A stretch of 64,000 nucleotides of DNA from Clostridia bacterium (GCA_017457015.1 JAFTIG010000060.1:1-64000); one strand, 5' to 3'; shown: positions 40,601-50,158, counted from the stretch's first letter. The notes: a model not told the origin generated them from the letters alone. Numbers and translations are program-made.

Positions 40601-43468
40601 ATGTTAGAATTAAAAAAAGTATGTAAGAATTATAAGACCAAATCGGGCAAGGTCGTAGCGCTTGATAACGTTTCGCTTTCGCTACCAGAGAAAGGTATGG
40701 TTTTCGTTATAGGTAAAAGCGGTTGTGGAAAAACCACTTTACTAAACGTAATCGGCGGTTTGGACGGAATTGACGGCGGAGAAGTTTTACTTTATGATAA
40801 AAAGTTCTCTGCTTTTTCTGCGTCGGAATACGACGACTACCGCAACACCTTTATAGGCTTTATTTTTCAAGAGTATAATCTGTTGCCGGAATTTACCGTT
40901 CAAAAAAATATAGAGATTGCAATGGAACTTCAAGGCAAAAAAGGTGCTAAAGAAGAAGCTGACGCTATATTAAATGAAATGGAGATAGGCTCTCTTAAAA
41001 ACAGAAAAATTAGCGAACTTTCCGGTGGACAAAGGCAAAGGGTGGCGATAGCGAGAGCATTAGTTAAACGCCCGCGTATAATCTTAGCGGACGAACCTAC
41101 GGGGGCTCTTGATTCAGGAACGGGGGAACAGGTTTTAGAAATATTAAAAAAACTTTCTCAAGATAAGTTGATTATCGTAGTTTCGCACGATAAAGAATTT
41201 GCGGAAAAATATGCGGATCGCATTATACGATTAGTAGACGGACAAGTTACCGAAGAGATTTCGTTTGAAGATAACGTCGTAGAAGAAAATATTTGCGAAT
41301 ATCAAGATGAATTATACGTTAAAGGTGGCGCTGACCTTACGGAAGAAGAACTTAAATCGGTTGCATCTGCCGTTAAAAATAATAAAAAGATACAGCTTGT
41401 AGAAAAGATAACGTATAGGCAGAAAAAGGCGACGGATAATAATAACGACGTTAAAAGTGCGGAAAAAATTAAACTTAAACGTAGCAAGATGAAACTGAAA
41501 AGTTCGCTTGTTTTAGGTGTAAAGGCCTTGTGCGTAAAGCCTATTAGGTTGTTTTTTACCATACTGCTATCCGTACTGGCGTTTGCGGTGTTTGGGTTGT
41601 TTGATACGGTAGCTAATTTTGATACGGCAAACGTAGTCAATAATTTACTGCAAAATACGGACACGACCATTTCTCTTTACGGTGAGTACGTCGTTAACCA
41701 CGAGCATAATGACAAATATCAAATCAAAATGAACGAGCGTCTTATAGACGATATAACTGATAAGGCGGGCGTTAGCGTAAAAGTAATATACGATTTTGAA
41801 AATAATCTAGACGGCATTGTTAATAGTAGTTATAAGATTAAAAACAACTTTGGCGGTGAAGGCATAGATGCAAACGTCGATTATGGAAATTATTATTATA
41901 CTGATTCGATAACTGGATTTATTGAATTTGGCGCGGACGAAATTAAAGGGGATTTAATCGGTGATTTCGGCTATAAACTTATTTTAGGTGAATATCCTAC
42001 TATTGAGTATGACGAGAACGATAATATGGTTGCGGACAGTCTAAAAAACGTAGCAATATCAACTTACGTTGCCGATTCTATAAAACACTATACCCAAAAC
42101 GGAACTTATAACGGAGAAAAAATATTAGCCTATAAAGATTTAATCGATAAGGAACTTATGGTCGGCAGTGAAAGTTATAAGATCGTAGGGATAATCGATT
42201 GCGGTAAGATTTCTAATAAGTACGATAAATTAAAGAAGGCGGCGGCTCTTACTTCTGAACAATTAACGCTTGCAGAAGATTTTAGTAGGATTATAAATTC
42301 CGGCGCGCATAAGTGCCTTTTTATGGCGGATGGTACGTTTTCGACGATAAACTCGAATAAGGCGACACTTAATCCGTTTTACGGCGGTGGGGCAACGTGG
42401 AGAGTAGATTTGCCTGATTATACACAGCCGACTAAAAAATTAGCGAGTGAATTCGTGTATAATTATCAGGAAGTAAACAAGGAAGAAATTTTATTTTTTG
42501 ATAAAGATAAAACCGAACTCGGTAAAGACGAAATTTTAGTGCATCCTGCAAATATGAAGTTCCTTTACGACTTGGCGATAAAGACCATGGCGCAAATAGA
42601 TGCGAGCGAAGCGAGCGGATACTTGACTGAACTTACAAAAGAAGACGTAACCATATCGGAAAAACAAGTGGCTCTTGAAGAATTTTTTAAGATTGTTGAA
42701 AAATACGGGCAAAATAATCTTTATCAGAATATAAAGTTAACTAAAACGTCAAAAGCAACTCTTGAAAAAACCATTAAAGATTTGAAAGTGGTAGGCGTTT
42801 ACGGCGGAGAATATATAGTCGACGACAATTTGGTCACTGCGTCGTCCGTGTACGTCTTTATTATGGACGAACCGCTTATGAGCGAGTTAGATATATTTAC
42901 CGAACAGGGTGAATATTCTAGGATTATTATAGATTCAAACTTGGATAAAAATAGCGCGAAAACTATAGCGGATTATATCGTAAAAGAACAAGGGTTAAGT
43001 TTGGTTTGGTTTGAAAATTCCGCGTTGGAAATTATAAGGCTAAACGAAGCGACGATAAGGCAGGGCGCTAACTTGTTTTTATACGCGTCTATAATACTTG
43101 CAAGTTTTTCGGTATTTATGTTGTTTAATTACATAACGACTAGCATTTTAAACAAGCGTCAAAGCGTGGGTGTTTTAAGGGGATTAGGCGCTCGCGGGAA
43201 AGACGTTTTGATGATGTTTTTGTGCGAGAGTTCGATTATTGCGTTAATATGCGCAGTTCTTGCTAGTATAACTACTTGGTTTGGCTGCGACGTGGTAAAT
43301 TTTTATATTATAGAACAAATGAATATTGCAATTCCGTTTGCATTGTTTGGGGTAAGACAAGTTTTATTCGTGTTTGCGTTATCGGTACTTACGGCGGTTA
43401 TAGCGTCTATAATTCCTATAATACGAATAACGAAAGCAAAACCTGTAAACCTTATAAGAAGAGTATGA
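40601..43468 (+). CDS. ABC transporter, ATPase fused to FtsX-type permease
   Basis: A 955-residue single-chain MacB/BceAB-like transporter. The ATPase (about 1-225) shows Walker [10 protein letters not shown] (K44), LSGGQRQR (140-147), DEPTGALD and SHD. A charged linker follows, then a membrane helix (about 307-330), a large extracytoplasmic domain of about 480 residues, and a C-terminal FtsX segment with three helices and [18 protein letters not shown]. It probably exports or detoxifies envelope-active peptides. ATG 40601 fits the family start; ATG 40592 and TTG 40589 are in frame but have no better ribosome site. Confidence 0.9.
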   Translation: MLELKKVCKNYKTKSGKVVALDNVSLSLPEKGMVFVIGKSGCGKTTLLNVIGGLDGIDGGEVLLYDKKFSAFSASEYDDYRNTFIGFIFQEYNLLPEFTVQKNIEIAMELQGKKGAKEEADAILNEMEIGSLKNRKISELSGGQRQRVAIARALVKRPRIILADEPTGALDSGTGEQVLEILKKLSQDKLIIVVSHDKEFAEKYADRIIRLVDGQVTEEISFEDNVVEENICEYQDELYVKGGADLTEEELKSVASAVKNNKKIQLVEKITYRQKKATDNNNDVKSAEKIKLKRSKMKLKSSLVLGVKALCVKPIRLFFTILLSVLAFAVFGLFDTVANFDTANVVNNLLQNTDTTISLYGEYVVNHEHNDKYQIKMNERLIDDITDKAGVSVKVIYDFENNLDGIVNSSYKIKNNFGGEGIDANVDYGNYYYTDSITGFIEFGADEIKGDLIGDFGYKLILGEYPTIEYDENDNMVADSLKNVAISTYVADSIKHYTQNGTYNGEKILAYKDLIDKELMVGSESYKIVGIIDCGKISNKYDKLKKAAALTSEQLTLAEDFSRIINSGAHKCLFMADGTFSTINSNKATLNPFYGGGATWRVDLPDYTQPTKKLASEFVYNYQEVNKEEILFFDKDKTELGKDEILVHPANMKFLYDLAIKTMAQIDASEASGYLTELTKEDVTISEKQVALEEFFKIVEKYGQNNLYQNIKLTKTSKATLEKTIKDLKVVGVYGGEYIVDDNLVTASSVYVFIMDEPLMSELDIFTEQGEYSRIIIDSNLDKNSAKTIADYIVKEQGLSLVWFENSALEIIRLNEATIRQGANLFLYASIILASFSVFMLFNYITTSILNKRQSVGVLRGLGARGKDVLMMFLCESSIIALICAVLASITTWFGCDVVNFYIIEQMNIAIPFALFGVRQVLFVFALSVLTAVIASIIPIIRITKAKPVNLIRRV

Positions 43469-43481
43469 TATTAAAAAGTAA

Positions 43482-43526
43482 AAACGCCGAAAGGATGAAT
43501 TTATCCTTTCGGCGTTTACTTTTTTT
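43482..43526. terminator. Bidirectional terminator
   Basis: A 15-bp perfect stem (AAACGCCGAAAGGAT/ATCCTTTCGGCGTTT) with a 6-base loop and T-runs on both strands. The plus-strand T-run overlaps the stop codon of the converging flippase gene. Confidence 0.92.
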
Positions 43527-45048
43527 ATGTGCGCAACTGTTTTTTTGCGCTGAATATAGACGACAGTTTAGCGCGTAAATTCTTAAACGAAATTAGTCCA
43601 AATCCTACGTATAATAAGCAGTTAAAGGTTACGGTGAGCGCACTGCACGTCAAAAAAGTTAAAAACGTACCGAGAACGGGTAAGAGTAATTTTTCAAGCA
43701 TTGCGCCGAGAGCAATCGACGGAATAACGAGTGCGGTTGATAAAAGCACGAACTTTAAGTAGTGCAGTTTTTGGTCGCAGTTTTTTCTTAAAAGGCGTAA
43801 GTTTAGTACGGTGGTTAAGCCGTAAATAAAGGTAAAGCCTATAAGAAGTGCGTAAATGCCGAAAAATTTTGGTAAAAACCAGATACAGATTAGCATAAAA
43901 ATACCGCTTATAACAAAGTAAATCAACGTTTTGTTTTCTAGCCCGATTGAATTTAGCATACTCGTGGTTATGCTGGAAAGTCCCATAAACAGCATTAAAA
44001 ATGACGATGCGGTAAGGTATTTTCCGCACTCGTAACTGCCAAAAATAAGTATTCCTATCTCTTCGCCACATACGAAAAATACGGGGATAAAAAGGCATGT
44101 TAGCACTGCGGTGAACTTTAACGCTTTTTCAATATCACGCTTTAAGTAATAACTGCGTTTTTTATAAAAGTTTTCGGATATTTCCGGTACGAGCACCAAA
44201 GTAAACGAGCCGATAAGCGTGGTGGGTATAAAAAGCAGTGGTATCGCTTGCCCCATAGCCGCGCCGAAAGACGCCATCGCTTGGGATTTACTTACGCCCG
44301 AAAGAACTAGTCTTGCAGGTAGTATTACCGAAACGAGAGATATGGAAAGAGAGTTTGCCGTTCGCATTGCCGTTACGGGTAGGGCGGAAGATAGTAGCGG
44401 TTTAAATTCCGTGCGTGGGTTTTTAAGGGTGTGCTTTCTAATGAAAAAAGTTATGGTCGCAAGTGTAAATGAAAAGATATAAGACACGAGTACGGCGATC
44501 CCTGCGCGGAAAGCGCCTTTGTACGGATCGGTAACGTCGTTAATCAAGATTATTCCGACTATAATCATACAGATTTCTTCTAAAAGTTCGATTATGCTAT
44601 AGGGCAGAAAATCCTTATCGCCCCAAAACACACCGCGAAGAACGGAGTATACGGACGTAAAAATAAGCCCCGGTAGCACTACCAAGAAAATATCCATACA
44701 TCTTGAATCAGAAAATAAAAAAGAAAACGACGGTGTGAAAATAAAGAAAATTAAACACACGGGTATCGCTACGGCAAGCGTAAAAGTTAAACCTGCAGTG
44801 ATAACTCTTTGCGCGCGGTCGTCGTCACCGTTTGCGCGATACTTGGTCATAAGCCTAGATACCGTTATCGGCGTACCAGACGAGCAGAGAGTCAAAAGCA
44901 GTGCAAAGACGGATAGGGCCACTTGATAGACGCCTATACCTTCAGAGCCTATCGTGCGAGATAGGAAAATCCTATATAAGAAACCTAAAAATTTTTCACT
45001 GATAGAAAAAACGGTTACGATTGCCACCGTCTTAAAAAACTTTCTCAA
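43525..45048 (-). CDS. Lipid flippase of the MOP superfamily, SpoVB/MurJ-like
   Basis: A 507-residue protein with about 14 membrane segments of the polysaccharide biosynthesis/SpoVB group. Typical features are KFLGFLYRIFLSRTIGSEGIGVYQ near the N-terminus, SSGTPITVSRLM, and a repeated second half with FGAAMGQAIPLLFIPTTLIGS. It should flip a lipid-linked precursor across the membrane: peptidoglycan during sporulation (SpoVB) or exopolysaccharide units. Start is TTG, supported by GGGAG seven bases upstream. It stands alone, convergent with the ABC gene. Confidence 0.88.
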   Translation of the reverse strand: MRKFFKTVAIVTVFSISEKFLGFLYRIFLSRTIGSEGIGVYQVALSVFALLLTLCSSGTPITVSRLMTKYRANGDDDRAQRVITAGLTFTLAVAIPVCLIFFIFTPSFSFLFSDSRCMDIFLVVLPGLIFTSVYSVLRGVFWGDKDFLPYSIIELLEEICMIIVGIILINDVTDPYKGAFRAGIAVLVSYIFSFTLATITFFIRKHTLKNPRTEFKPLLSSALPVTAMRTANSLSISLVSVILPARLVLSGVSKSQAMASFGAAMGQAIPLLFIPTTLIGSFTLVLVPEISENFYKKRSYYLKRDIEKALKFTAVLTCLFIPVFFVCGEEIGILIFGSYECGKYLTASSFLMLFMGLSSITTSMLNSIGLENKTLIYFVISGIFMLICIWFLPKFFGIYALLIGFTFIYGLTTVLNLRLLRKNCDQKLHYLKFVLLSTALVIPSIALGAMLEKLLLPVLGTFLTFLTCSALTVTFNCLLYVGFGLISFKNLRAKLSSIFSAKKQLRT

Positions 45049-45105
45049 AATCCAACTCCCGAATTTATCTTTGTCAAAAATATTCTATTCAGGGCGACCA
45101 ATAAA

Positions 45106-45111
45106 TATAAT
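45106..45111 (+). promoter_or_regulatory. -10 hexamer of the LysM gene, positioned for a leaderless start
   Basis: TATAAT (45106-45111) followed by six bases and ATG 45118. The -35 (TTCTAT, 45083-45088) is weak. Confidence 0.5.
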
Positions 45112-45117
45112 ATGGAT

Positions 45118-45405
45118 ATGAAAAAGTTTTTCTATCGCGTAGAGAGTGGCGACGGCGTTTTATCGGTTGCAAAAAAATTTAAAGTATCGCCGACGCGTCT
45201 AATTAAAGATAATAATTTAAAAGAAGAGATAGAGAGCGGCGATATGCTCTATATTGAAAGATGCAACGGCGTACTCTATACGGTAAAACCTACCGATACT
45301 TTATGCTCGATAGCTGAAAAATTTAACGTGTGCGAACAAAAAATTTTGACCGATAACGATATTGAATATATATTTTGCGGGTTAATTATAGAAATTATAA
45401 ATTAA
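45118..45405 (+). CDS. Double LysM-domain protein
   Basis: A 95-residue protein made of two LysM modules: FYRVESGDGVLSVAKKFKVSPTRLIKDNNL (about 5-34) and LYTVKPTDTLCSIAEKFNVCEQKILTDND (about 54-82). LysM binds peptidoglycan GlcNAc chains. No signal peptide is present, which fits spore-coat-associated LysM proteins or a cytoplasmic role. Two in-frame ATGs (45112, 45118) follow the -10 hexamer; 45118 coincides with the expected transcription start. Confidence 0.85.
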   Translation: MKKFFYRVESGDGVLSVAKKFKVSPTRLIKDNNLKEEIESGDMLYIERCNGVLYTVKPTDTLCSIAEKFNVCEQKILTDNDIEYIFCGLIIEIIN

Positions 45406-45427
45406 AAAAGGCTCTCTTGCGAGAGCC
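45400..45427 (-). terminator. Intrinsic terminator of aspS
   Basis: Minus strand GGCTCTC/GAGAGCC with a 4-base loop, followed by TTTTTTAATTT. It also overlaps the end of the LysM gene. Confidence 0.88.
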
Positions 45428-45440
45428 ATTTAAAATTAAA

Positions 45441-46778
45441 TTAGGGGGTAACTCTATTGATGTCGCGGGGGAACATAGTCGTTTCACGCACGTTCTTTGC
45501 GCCAAGAAGGTGCATGGTTAGACGTTCTAAACCGATGCCCAAACCACCGTGTGGCGGAGCGCCGTATTTGTGGAGCATAAGGTAGGTTTCAAACTGTTCG
45601 GGATCCATGCCGAGTTTTTGCATTTTAGCAACTTGCTGGTTATAATCGTGAACTCTTTGTCCGCCCGAAGTAATTTCCAAACCCCTAAACAATAGGTCGA
45701 AAGATAAAGTATATTCGGGATCGTTAGGATCGTCCATAGTATAGAACGGACGTTTTTTGGACGGGTAGTGAGTAACGAAAAGGAAATCGCTACCGAGTTC
45801 TTTTTTAGCGTACTTGCCTAAAAGTTCTTCTTCTTGCGGATCGAAGTCTTTCATATCTTGCGGTTTATACTTGAACTTTTTCATCAAAAGTTCTTTAGCG
45901 TCCATAAATTTAATAACGGGAACGTCGGTTATTTCAGGAATATCTGCGTGCAATATTTCAACTTCGTCCTTGTATTCGGTTTTGAGTAAGTTCATAATAT
46001 ACTTGAGCGCGCCTACTTCCATATTCATAATATCTTCAAACCCGTTGATAAAGCCCATTTCAAAGTCCATTGAAGTGTATTCGTTAAGGTGACGTGACGT
46101 ATCGTGGTGTTCTGCACGGAAAACGGGCGCGATTTCAAAAACGCGTTCGTAAACGCCGACGAGTGCCTGCTTATATAACTGGGGAGATTGTGCAAGATAA
46201 ACTTGTTTGTCAAAATAATCGAGTTTAAATATGTTAGTACCGCCTTCTGCACCTGCAAAAACGATTTTTGGGGAGCGGATTTCGGTAAAACCTTCTTTCA
46301 TAAGATATTCTCTAAAACCCCTTGCAATGCCTTCTTGAATTTTAAATATAGCGCGTTCTTTGGGGTTACGCATAGAGATAGGGCGAAGGTCTAATACGGT
46401 TGAGAGTTGCATATTGTCAAGTTGTTTTTTGTTGATGACGATAGGCAAACCTTCTGCAGGGAGTGATAAAATATCAATATTGTGTATTTGTAATTCGTAT
46501 CTATCGTTACCCTTGGCGTCTTTGCTTGACACTACTTTGCCGGTAACTTTGACGCACGCTTCTTCACAAAGTTTTTCATCCCAACGATAGGAAGAAAATT
46601 CAGGCGCGTAAACGCACTGAATAATATCTCTTGCCGTTCTTATGATAACGAAGGAAAATCCCGTCATTTCACGAACGCGGTGAATATATCCGCGGATGGA
46701 AATTACTTGTCCGTCGTAGTTTTTGAAATCCTTAAAACTTACGCTATCGGAAAATACTGTTCCGTTGATTTTGTCCAT
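45441..46778 (-). CDS. aspS: Aspartate-tRNA ligase, archaeal/eukaryotic type
   Basis: A 445-residue class II synthetase. The N-terminal OB fold is about 1-110. Motif 2 is EIAPVFRAEHHDTSRHLNEYTSMDFEM and motif 3 GGLGIGLERLTMHLLG. The protein lacks the roughly 120-residue GAD insertion and C-terminal extension of bacterial AspRS, so it is the short archaeal-type enzyme. Such enzymes in bacteria may also charge tRNA-Asn (non-discriminating) and feed GatCAB. AGGAGA precedes the ATG. The promoter lies about 70 bases upstream. Confidence 0.95.
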   Translation of the reverse strand: MDKINGTVFSDSVSFKDFKNYDGQVISIRGYIHRVREMTGFSFVIIRTARDIIQCVYAPEFSSYRWDEKLCEEACVKVTGKVVSSKDAKGNDRYELQIHNIDILSLPAEGLPIVINKKQLDNMQLSTVLDLRPISMRNPKERAIFKIQEGIARGFREYLMKEGFTEIRSPKIVFAGAEGGTNIFKLDYFDKQVYLAQSPQLYKQALVGVYERVFEIAPVFRAEHHDTSRHLNEYTSMDFEMGFINGFEDIMNMEVGALKYIMNLLKTEYKDEVEILHADIPEITDVPVIKFMDAKELLMKKFKYKPQDMKDFDPQEEELLGKYAKKELGSDFLFVTHYPSKKRPFYTMDDPNDPEYTLSFDLLFRGLEITSGGQRVHDYNQQVAKMQKLGMDPEQFETYLMLHKYGAPPHGGLGIGLERLTMHLLGAKNVRETTMFPRDINRVTP

Positions 46779-46849
46779 AAAATTTCTCCTAGTAAATAAA
46801 ATCTGATTGAAGTCAAGCGGTTAAACCGCAGTCAAATCGCTTATATATT

Positions 46850-46878
46850 ATGATACCATTATTCGGCAGTTTAATCAA
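46850..46878 (-). promoter_or_regulatory. Promoter of aspS
   Basis: Minus strand TTGATT (46878-46873), 17-bp spacer ending TGG, TATCAT (46855-46850). The leader of about 65 bases contains the palindrome GCGGTTTAACCGC (46818-46830) flanked by TGACT on both sides; no T-box sequence is visible. Confidence 0.75.
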
Positions 46879-46939
46879 GTATTTATTATAAAAATTTTTT
46901 TCGTTTAGCAAATTAACGACGTAATTTACATCAAAAAGT

Positions 46940-46968
46940 TTGAATATTTTTCCAAAATATGTTAATAT
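46940..46968 (+). promoter_or_regulatory. Promoter of the degV gene
   Basis: TTGAAT (46940-46945), 17-bp spacer ending TGT, TAATAT (46963-46968); extended -10. Confidence 0.7.
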
Positions 46969-47032
46969 TTAATAGATAGTTTATTATTATATGTTATTTT
47001 AATTGTAATACTGTAGGAGAATTTATTAGATT

Positions 47033-47878
47033 ATGAAAATTGCCGTTTCGGTAGAATCTACAAACGATTTAATAAAAGAACTTTTGAAAGAGTATGATAT
47101 AAAAGTTATACCGTATCAAATAGTTTTGGGTGAAAAGACGTTTAAGGACGGGGAAATTGCAACGGAAGAACTTTTTGCTTACGTCGACGACAATGGTGTT
47201 TTGCCCAAGACCAACGCCATAAACGAATACGAGTATACAGAATACTTTGAGTCGCTTAAAAAAGATTACGACGCCGTAGTTCACGTCTGTTTATCTAGCG
47301 GACTTTCTTCGTCTTGTTCTAACGCGATCCGCGCGGCGCAAAAACTTAAAAACGTTTTCGTCGTTGACAGTTTGAGTTTATCGACGGGGATAGGACTTTT
47401 GGCAATCTACGCAAGAGAACTCGTAAATCAAGGCTATCTTGCTGCAGACGTTGCTAAAATGGTCGAACAAAGGGTGAATAAATTGCAGGTGAGTTTCGTT
47501 ATAGAACGCCTTGATTATCTCTATAAAGGCGGTAGGTGCAACGCTCTTTCATTGCTTGGTGCAAACCTTTTGAAAATCCGTCCGAGAATAGTCGTTAAAA
47601 ACGGTAAAATGGGCTCTGATAAAAAGTACCGCGGAACTATGGGTAAAGTGGTTAACAAGTATTGTATAGAAGTTTTAGAAGAGTTTAATACGCCCGATTT
47701 AGATAAGGTGTTTATAACTTATACGACCGCAACTCCTGAAATGGTAGCGGCGGCAAGACGGGCAGTAACCGACGCAGGGTTTAAACATATTTACGAAACG
47801 CACGCTGGGTGTACGATAGCCAGCCATTGTGGCGGAAATACGCTCGGTATATTGTATTTTAACGACGGTAGTAAATAA
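47033..47878 (+). CDS. DegV family fatty acid-binding protein
   Basis: A 281-residue DegV protein. The N-terminal domain carries VESTNDLIKELLKEYDIKVIPYQIVLGEKTFKDG, SSGLSSSCSNA and FVVDSLSLSTGIGLLA; the C-terminal domain starts with RLDYLYKGGRCNALSLLGANLLKIRP and ends HCGGNTLGILY. DegV/FakB-type proteins hold a fatty acid for the FakA kinase, feeding exogenous fatty acids into phospholipid. No fakA is nearby. AGGAG is 13 bases upstream of ATG, a rather long spacing. Confidence 0.93.
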   Translation: MKIAVSVESTNDLIKELLKEYDIKVIPYQIVLGEKTFKDGEIATEELFAYVDDNGVLPKTNAINEYEYTEYFESLKKDYDAVVHVCLSSGLSSSCSNAIRAAQKLKNVFVVDSLSLSTGIGLLAIYARELVNQGYLAADVAKMVEQRVNKLQVSFVIERLDYLYKGGRCNALSLLGANLLKIRPRIVVKNGKMGSDKKYRGTMGKVVNKYCIEVLEEFNTPDLDKVFITYTTATPEMVAAARRAVTDAGFKHIYETHAGCTIASHCGGNTLGILYFNDGSK

Positions 47879-47880
47879 AA

Positions 47881-47920
47881 AATTAAAAATTGCGCGGATC
47901 AATTCGCGCAATTTTTAATT
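47881..47920 (+). terminator. Intrinsic terminator
   Basis: A 16-bp perfect stem (AATTAAAAATTGCGCG and its complement) with an 8-base loop; the 3' arm includes TTTTTAATT. Confidence 0.85.
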
Positions 47921-47986
47921 TAGGCAGAGTGAAAAATAAATCAAGCCGATTATTTAGAATTTTTAAAATTATTTTTCATTTTCCCC

Positions 47987-48015
47987 TTGCACTTTTGTAA
48001 TATTTATGATAGTAT
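47987..48015 (+). promoter_or_regulatory. Probable promoter of the YegP-repeat gene
   Basis: TTGCAC (47987-47992), 17-bp spacer, TAGTAT (48010-48015). Confidence 0.55.
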
Positions 48016-48047
48016 ATTGATACTGAAAATAAAGGAAGGACATTTAT

Positions 48048-49187
48048 ATGGAAGCAATTAAAAAATTATTCGCACCGCTGGCAAGCGCGCTTAATATGGA
48101 CGCGCTCGTAGTGGCTATAATAGCGGCGGTTTTGGCTCTTGCAGTTATCGCTATAATCGTTATCGTTATAGTTAAGTGTGTAAAAAAGAGCAAAAAGAAA
48201 AAGAGTAGTGAGCCTTATCACTACGTAGACTGGAACGTTGAGCCGGAAGTAAAAGAAGATATAGCACCTGCTGATACCGTAGAGAAAGAAGAATCAGTGG
48301 CTATAGAAACTGCACCCGTGCTTGAACAAGAACAACCTGCCGAATCCGAAACGGTGACTAAAAAGAGTCAACCAGTTAAAGCCGAGAAAAAACCTACGGC
48401 AAAGAAAACTGTCGTAAAGAAAGAAAAAGAGTCCGTTAAAGAGCCCAAAAAACTCAACGGTAAATGGTCTGTGGAATTTAAGGGTGAAGGTGAATACATA
48501 AGCAAACTTGCCGCGTCTAACGGGGAAGTTATGCTATCGAGTGAAATATATACTACTGAAGAAGGTGCAAGAAACGGTATTGCAACTATTATTAAAGGCG
48601 TGGATAGCGGTAAATTTATCGTTTATCAAGATAAGAGCAAAAATTATTATTATAAATTAAAGACCGCAGGCAACCGTTTACTTTGCGTCGGTGAAATTTA
48701 TAAATCTAAAGAGCGTTGCTTAAAGGCCGTTGAAACGGTTAAGCGTATAGCAAAAAATTCTCCTATATTAGAAGAACTAAATAACAGTGATACTTACGCC
48801 GTTTATACGCCCCAACCCCTTGACGTTTCCGACGTAAAGAAAGGGCTTCGCGGCAAGTGGAAGATAGAGACGACCGAGAGTGGTAACTATACGGCAAAAC
48901 TTTATGCGTCTAACGGTCAACTTATGCTCGCGACTGAAGAAGTCGCACTTGAAAAGAGTGCTAAAAACGCGATTACCGCCGTCAAGAAAAACGCGGCGGA
49001 AGGCAACTTTATTATCGACCACGATAAGTTCGGCAGATTTTATTACAAACTTCGCAACGTGCAAAAGTCGGTTATCTGCATAGGCGAAGCGTACGATACG
49101 TTAGATTCTTGTACTAGCGCTATAGAATCGGTACGCCGTTTTGCAGCGACAGCAGTTATAGAAGGTAAGGTAGAACAAGATAAATAA
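48048..49187 (+). CDS. Membrane-anchored protein with two YegP/DUF1508 repeat pairs
   Basis: A 379-residue protein. One membrane helix (about 18-42) is followed by a basic patch, a Glu/Pro/Lys-rich linker to about 135, then two units of about 100 residues (138-240 and 270-370). Each unit is a tandem of DUF1508 motifs: GKWSVEFKGEGEYISKLAASNGEVMLSSEIY and GKWKIETTESGNYTAKLYASNGQLML, each followed by FIVYQDKSKNYYYKL-type second halves. DUF1508 folds are known from YegP in enterobacteria, function unclear. Fusion to a membrane anchor is unusual. AAGGAAGG precedes ATG. Confidence 0.88.
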   Translation: MEAIKKLFAPLASALNMDALVVAIIAAVLALAVIAIIVIVIVKCVKKSKKKKSSEPYHYVDWNVEPEVKEDIAPADTVEKEESVAIETAPVLEQEQPAESETVTKKSQPVKAEKKPTAKKTVVKKEKESVKEPKKLNGKWSVEFKGEGEYISKLAASNGEVMLSSEIYTTEEGARNGIATIIKGVDSGKFIVYQDKSKNYYYKLKTAGNRLLCVGEIYKSKERCLKAVETVKRIAKNSPILEELNNSDTYAVYTPQPLDVSDVKKGLRGKWKIETTESGNYTAKLYASNGQLMLATEEVALEKSAKNAITAVKKNAAEGNFIIDHDKFGRFYYKLRNVQKSVICIGEAYDTLDSCTSAIESVRRFAATAVIEGKVEQDK

Positions 49188-49208
49188 TACTAAAAAAACA
49201 GTAAAAAA

Positions 49209-49241
49209 CGGCGTTGACTTTTGTCAGCGCCGAATTTTTTG
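49209..49241 (+). terminator. Intrinsic terminator
   Basis: CGGCGTTGAC (49209-49218) and GTCAGCGCCG (49223-49232) with one G-T pair, followed by AATTTTTT. Confidence 0.88.
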
Positions 49242-49292
49242 TTTGAACTGCGAAATTGTAAATCCTTGCAAGCAAGTTTCCAACTTCTTGTA

Positions 49293-50030
49293 TTACAGAT
49301 TGATTTCCGCGTAGAGCATAAGCATTGAAAGTGCGATTATTGCCGCCGTTTCCGTGCGAAGAATCCTTTTGCCGAGAGAAACGGGTTTTGCTCCCACATT
49401 TTCAAGCGCGGTAATTTCTTTTTCGGAAATTCCACCTTCAGGGCCTATAAATATTCCTACTTTTTGACCTGCCTTTATTTCTTTTAGCGCGTTTACCGTC
49501 GCCGTCATACCGTCCTTATTTTCATAAGGCACGATAAAATGATCAAAAGAGTTTATGAGTTCTATCGCGCTATTAAACGTGACGGGGCAAAGCACTTCTG
49601 GAATAAAGGTGAGTTTACATTGCTTTGCCGCGCTTTCGGCAATGGATTGCCAGCGCGCGGTTTTAGATTGTTTTTTCTTTTCTTCTATTTTAACGATAGC
49701 GCGTTCGGTTTCTACTGGAATAATCTTGCTTACGCCGAGTTCAACCGCCTTTTGAATTATGAGTTCTAATTTGTCGTTTTTAGGCAGTCCCTGAAAGAGA
49801 GCAATTTCAACGGGGAGAGAAGTTACAGCGTAGTCTTTTTTAATTACGGAAAGAACGACCGCACCGTCTAAAAACTCCTTGATAGAACAAAGACTACTCT
49901 TGCCGTCGTGGCTTATTAAAAGATCTTCGCCTTCTTTCATGCGGAGAACGTTTTTTATATGGTTATAATCGTTGCCTTCAATAGTTACGGTATCGCCGTT
50001 AAATCCGTCTTTTATAAAAAAATTAAACAT
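49293..50030 (-). CDS. rsmE: 16S rRNA (uracil-1498-N3)-methyltransferase RsmE
   Basis: A 245-residue SPOUT methyltransferase. The N-terminal PUA-like domain has NHIKNVLRMKEGE. The knotted SAM site has ALFQGLPKNDKLELIIQKAVELGV, IFIGPEGGISEKE and SLGKRILRTETA. It methylates U1498 of 16S rRNA in the assembled 30S subunit. AGGTG precedes the ATG. Confidence 0.95.
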   Translation of the reverse strand: MFNFFIKDGFNGDTVTIEGNDYNHIKNVLRMKEGEDLLISHDGKSSLCSIKEFLDGAVVLSVIKKDYAVTSLPVEIALFQGLPKNDKLELIIQKAVELGVSKIIPVETERAIVKIEEKKKQSKTARWQSIAESAAKQCKLTFIPEVLCPVTFNSAIELINSFDHFIVPYENKDGMTATVNALKEIKAGQKVGIFIGPEGGISEKEITALENVGAKPVSLGKRILRTETAAIIALSMLMLYAEINL

Positions 50031-50046
50031 AATTCACCTTTAATTT

Positions 50047-50075
50047 ATTGTATCAAAAATAAACGGTTTATGCAA
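50047..50075 (-). promoter_or_regulatory. Promoter of rsmE
   Basis: Minus strand TTGCAT (50075-50070), 17-bp spacer ending TGA, TACAAT (50052-50047); extended -10. Confidence 0.75.
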
Positions 50076-50158
50076 GCAAAGCAAGGCGTTCTTTTAATCA
50101 AACCGTATTAAAGGCTATAATAAGGAGTTTATTAAAAATAAGGAAATTGTTAAATGCA

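Noticed and set aside
46779..46860. T-box leader for aspS
   Set aside because: No T-box consensus (TGGNACCGCG) and no specifier hairpin; only a short palindrome is present.
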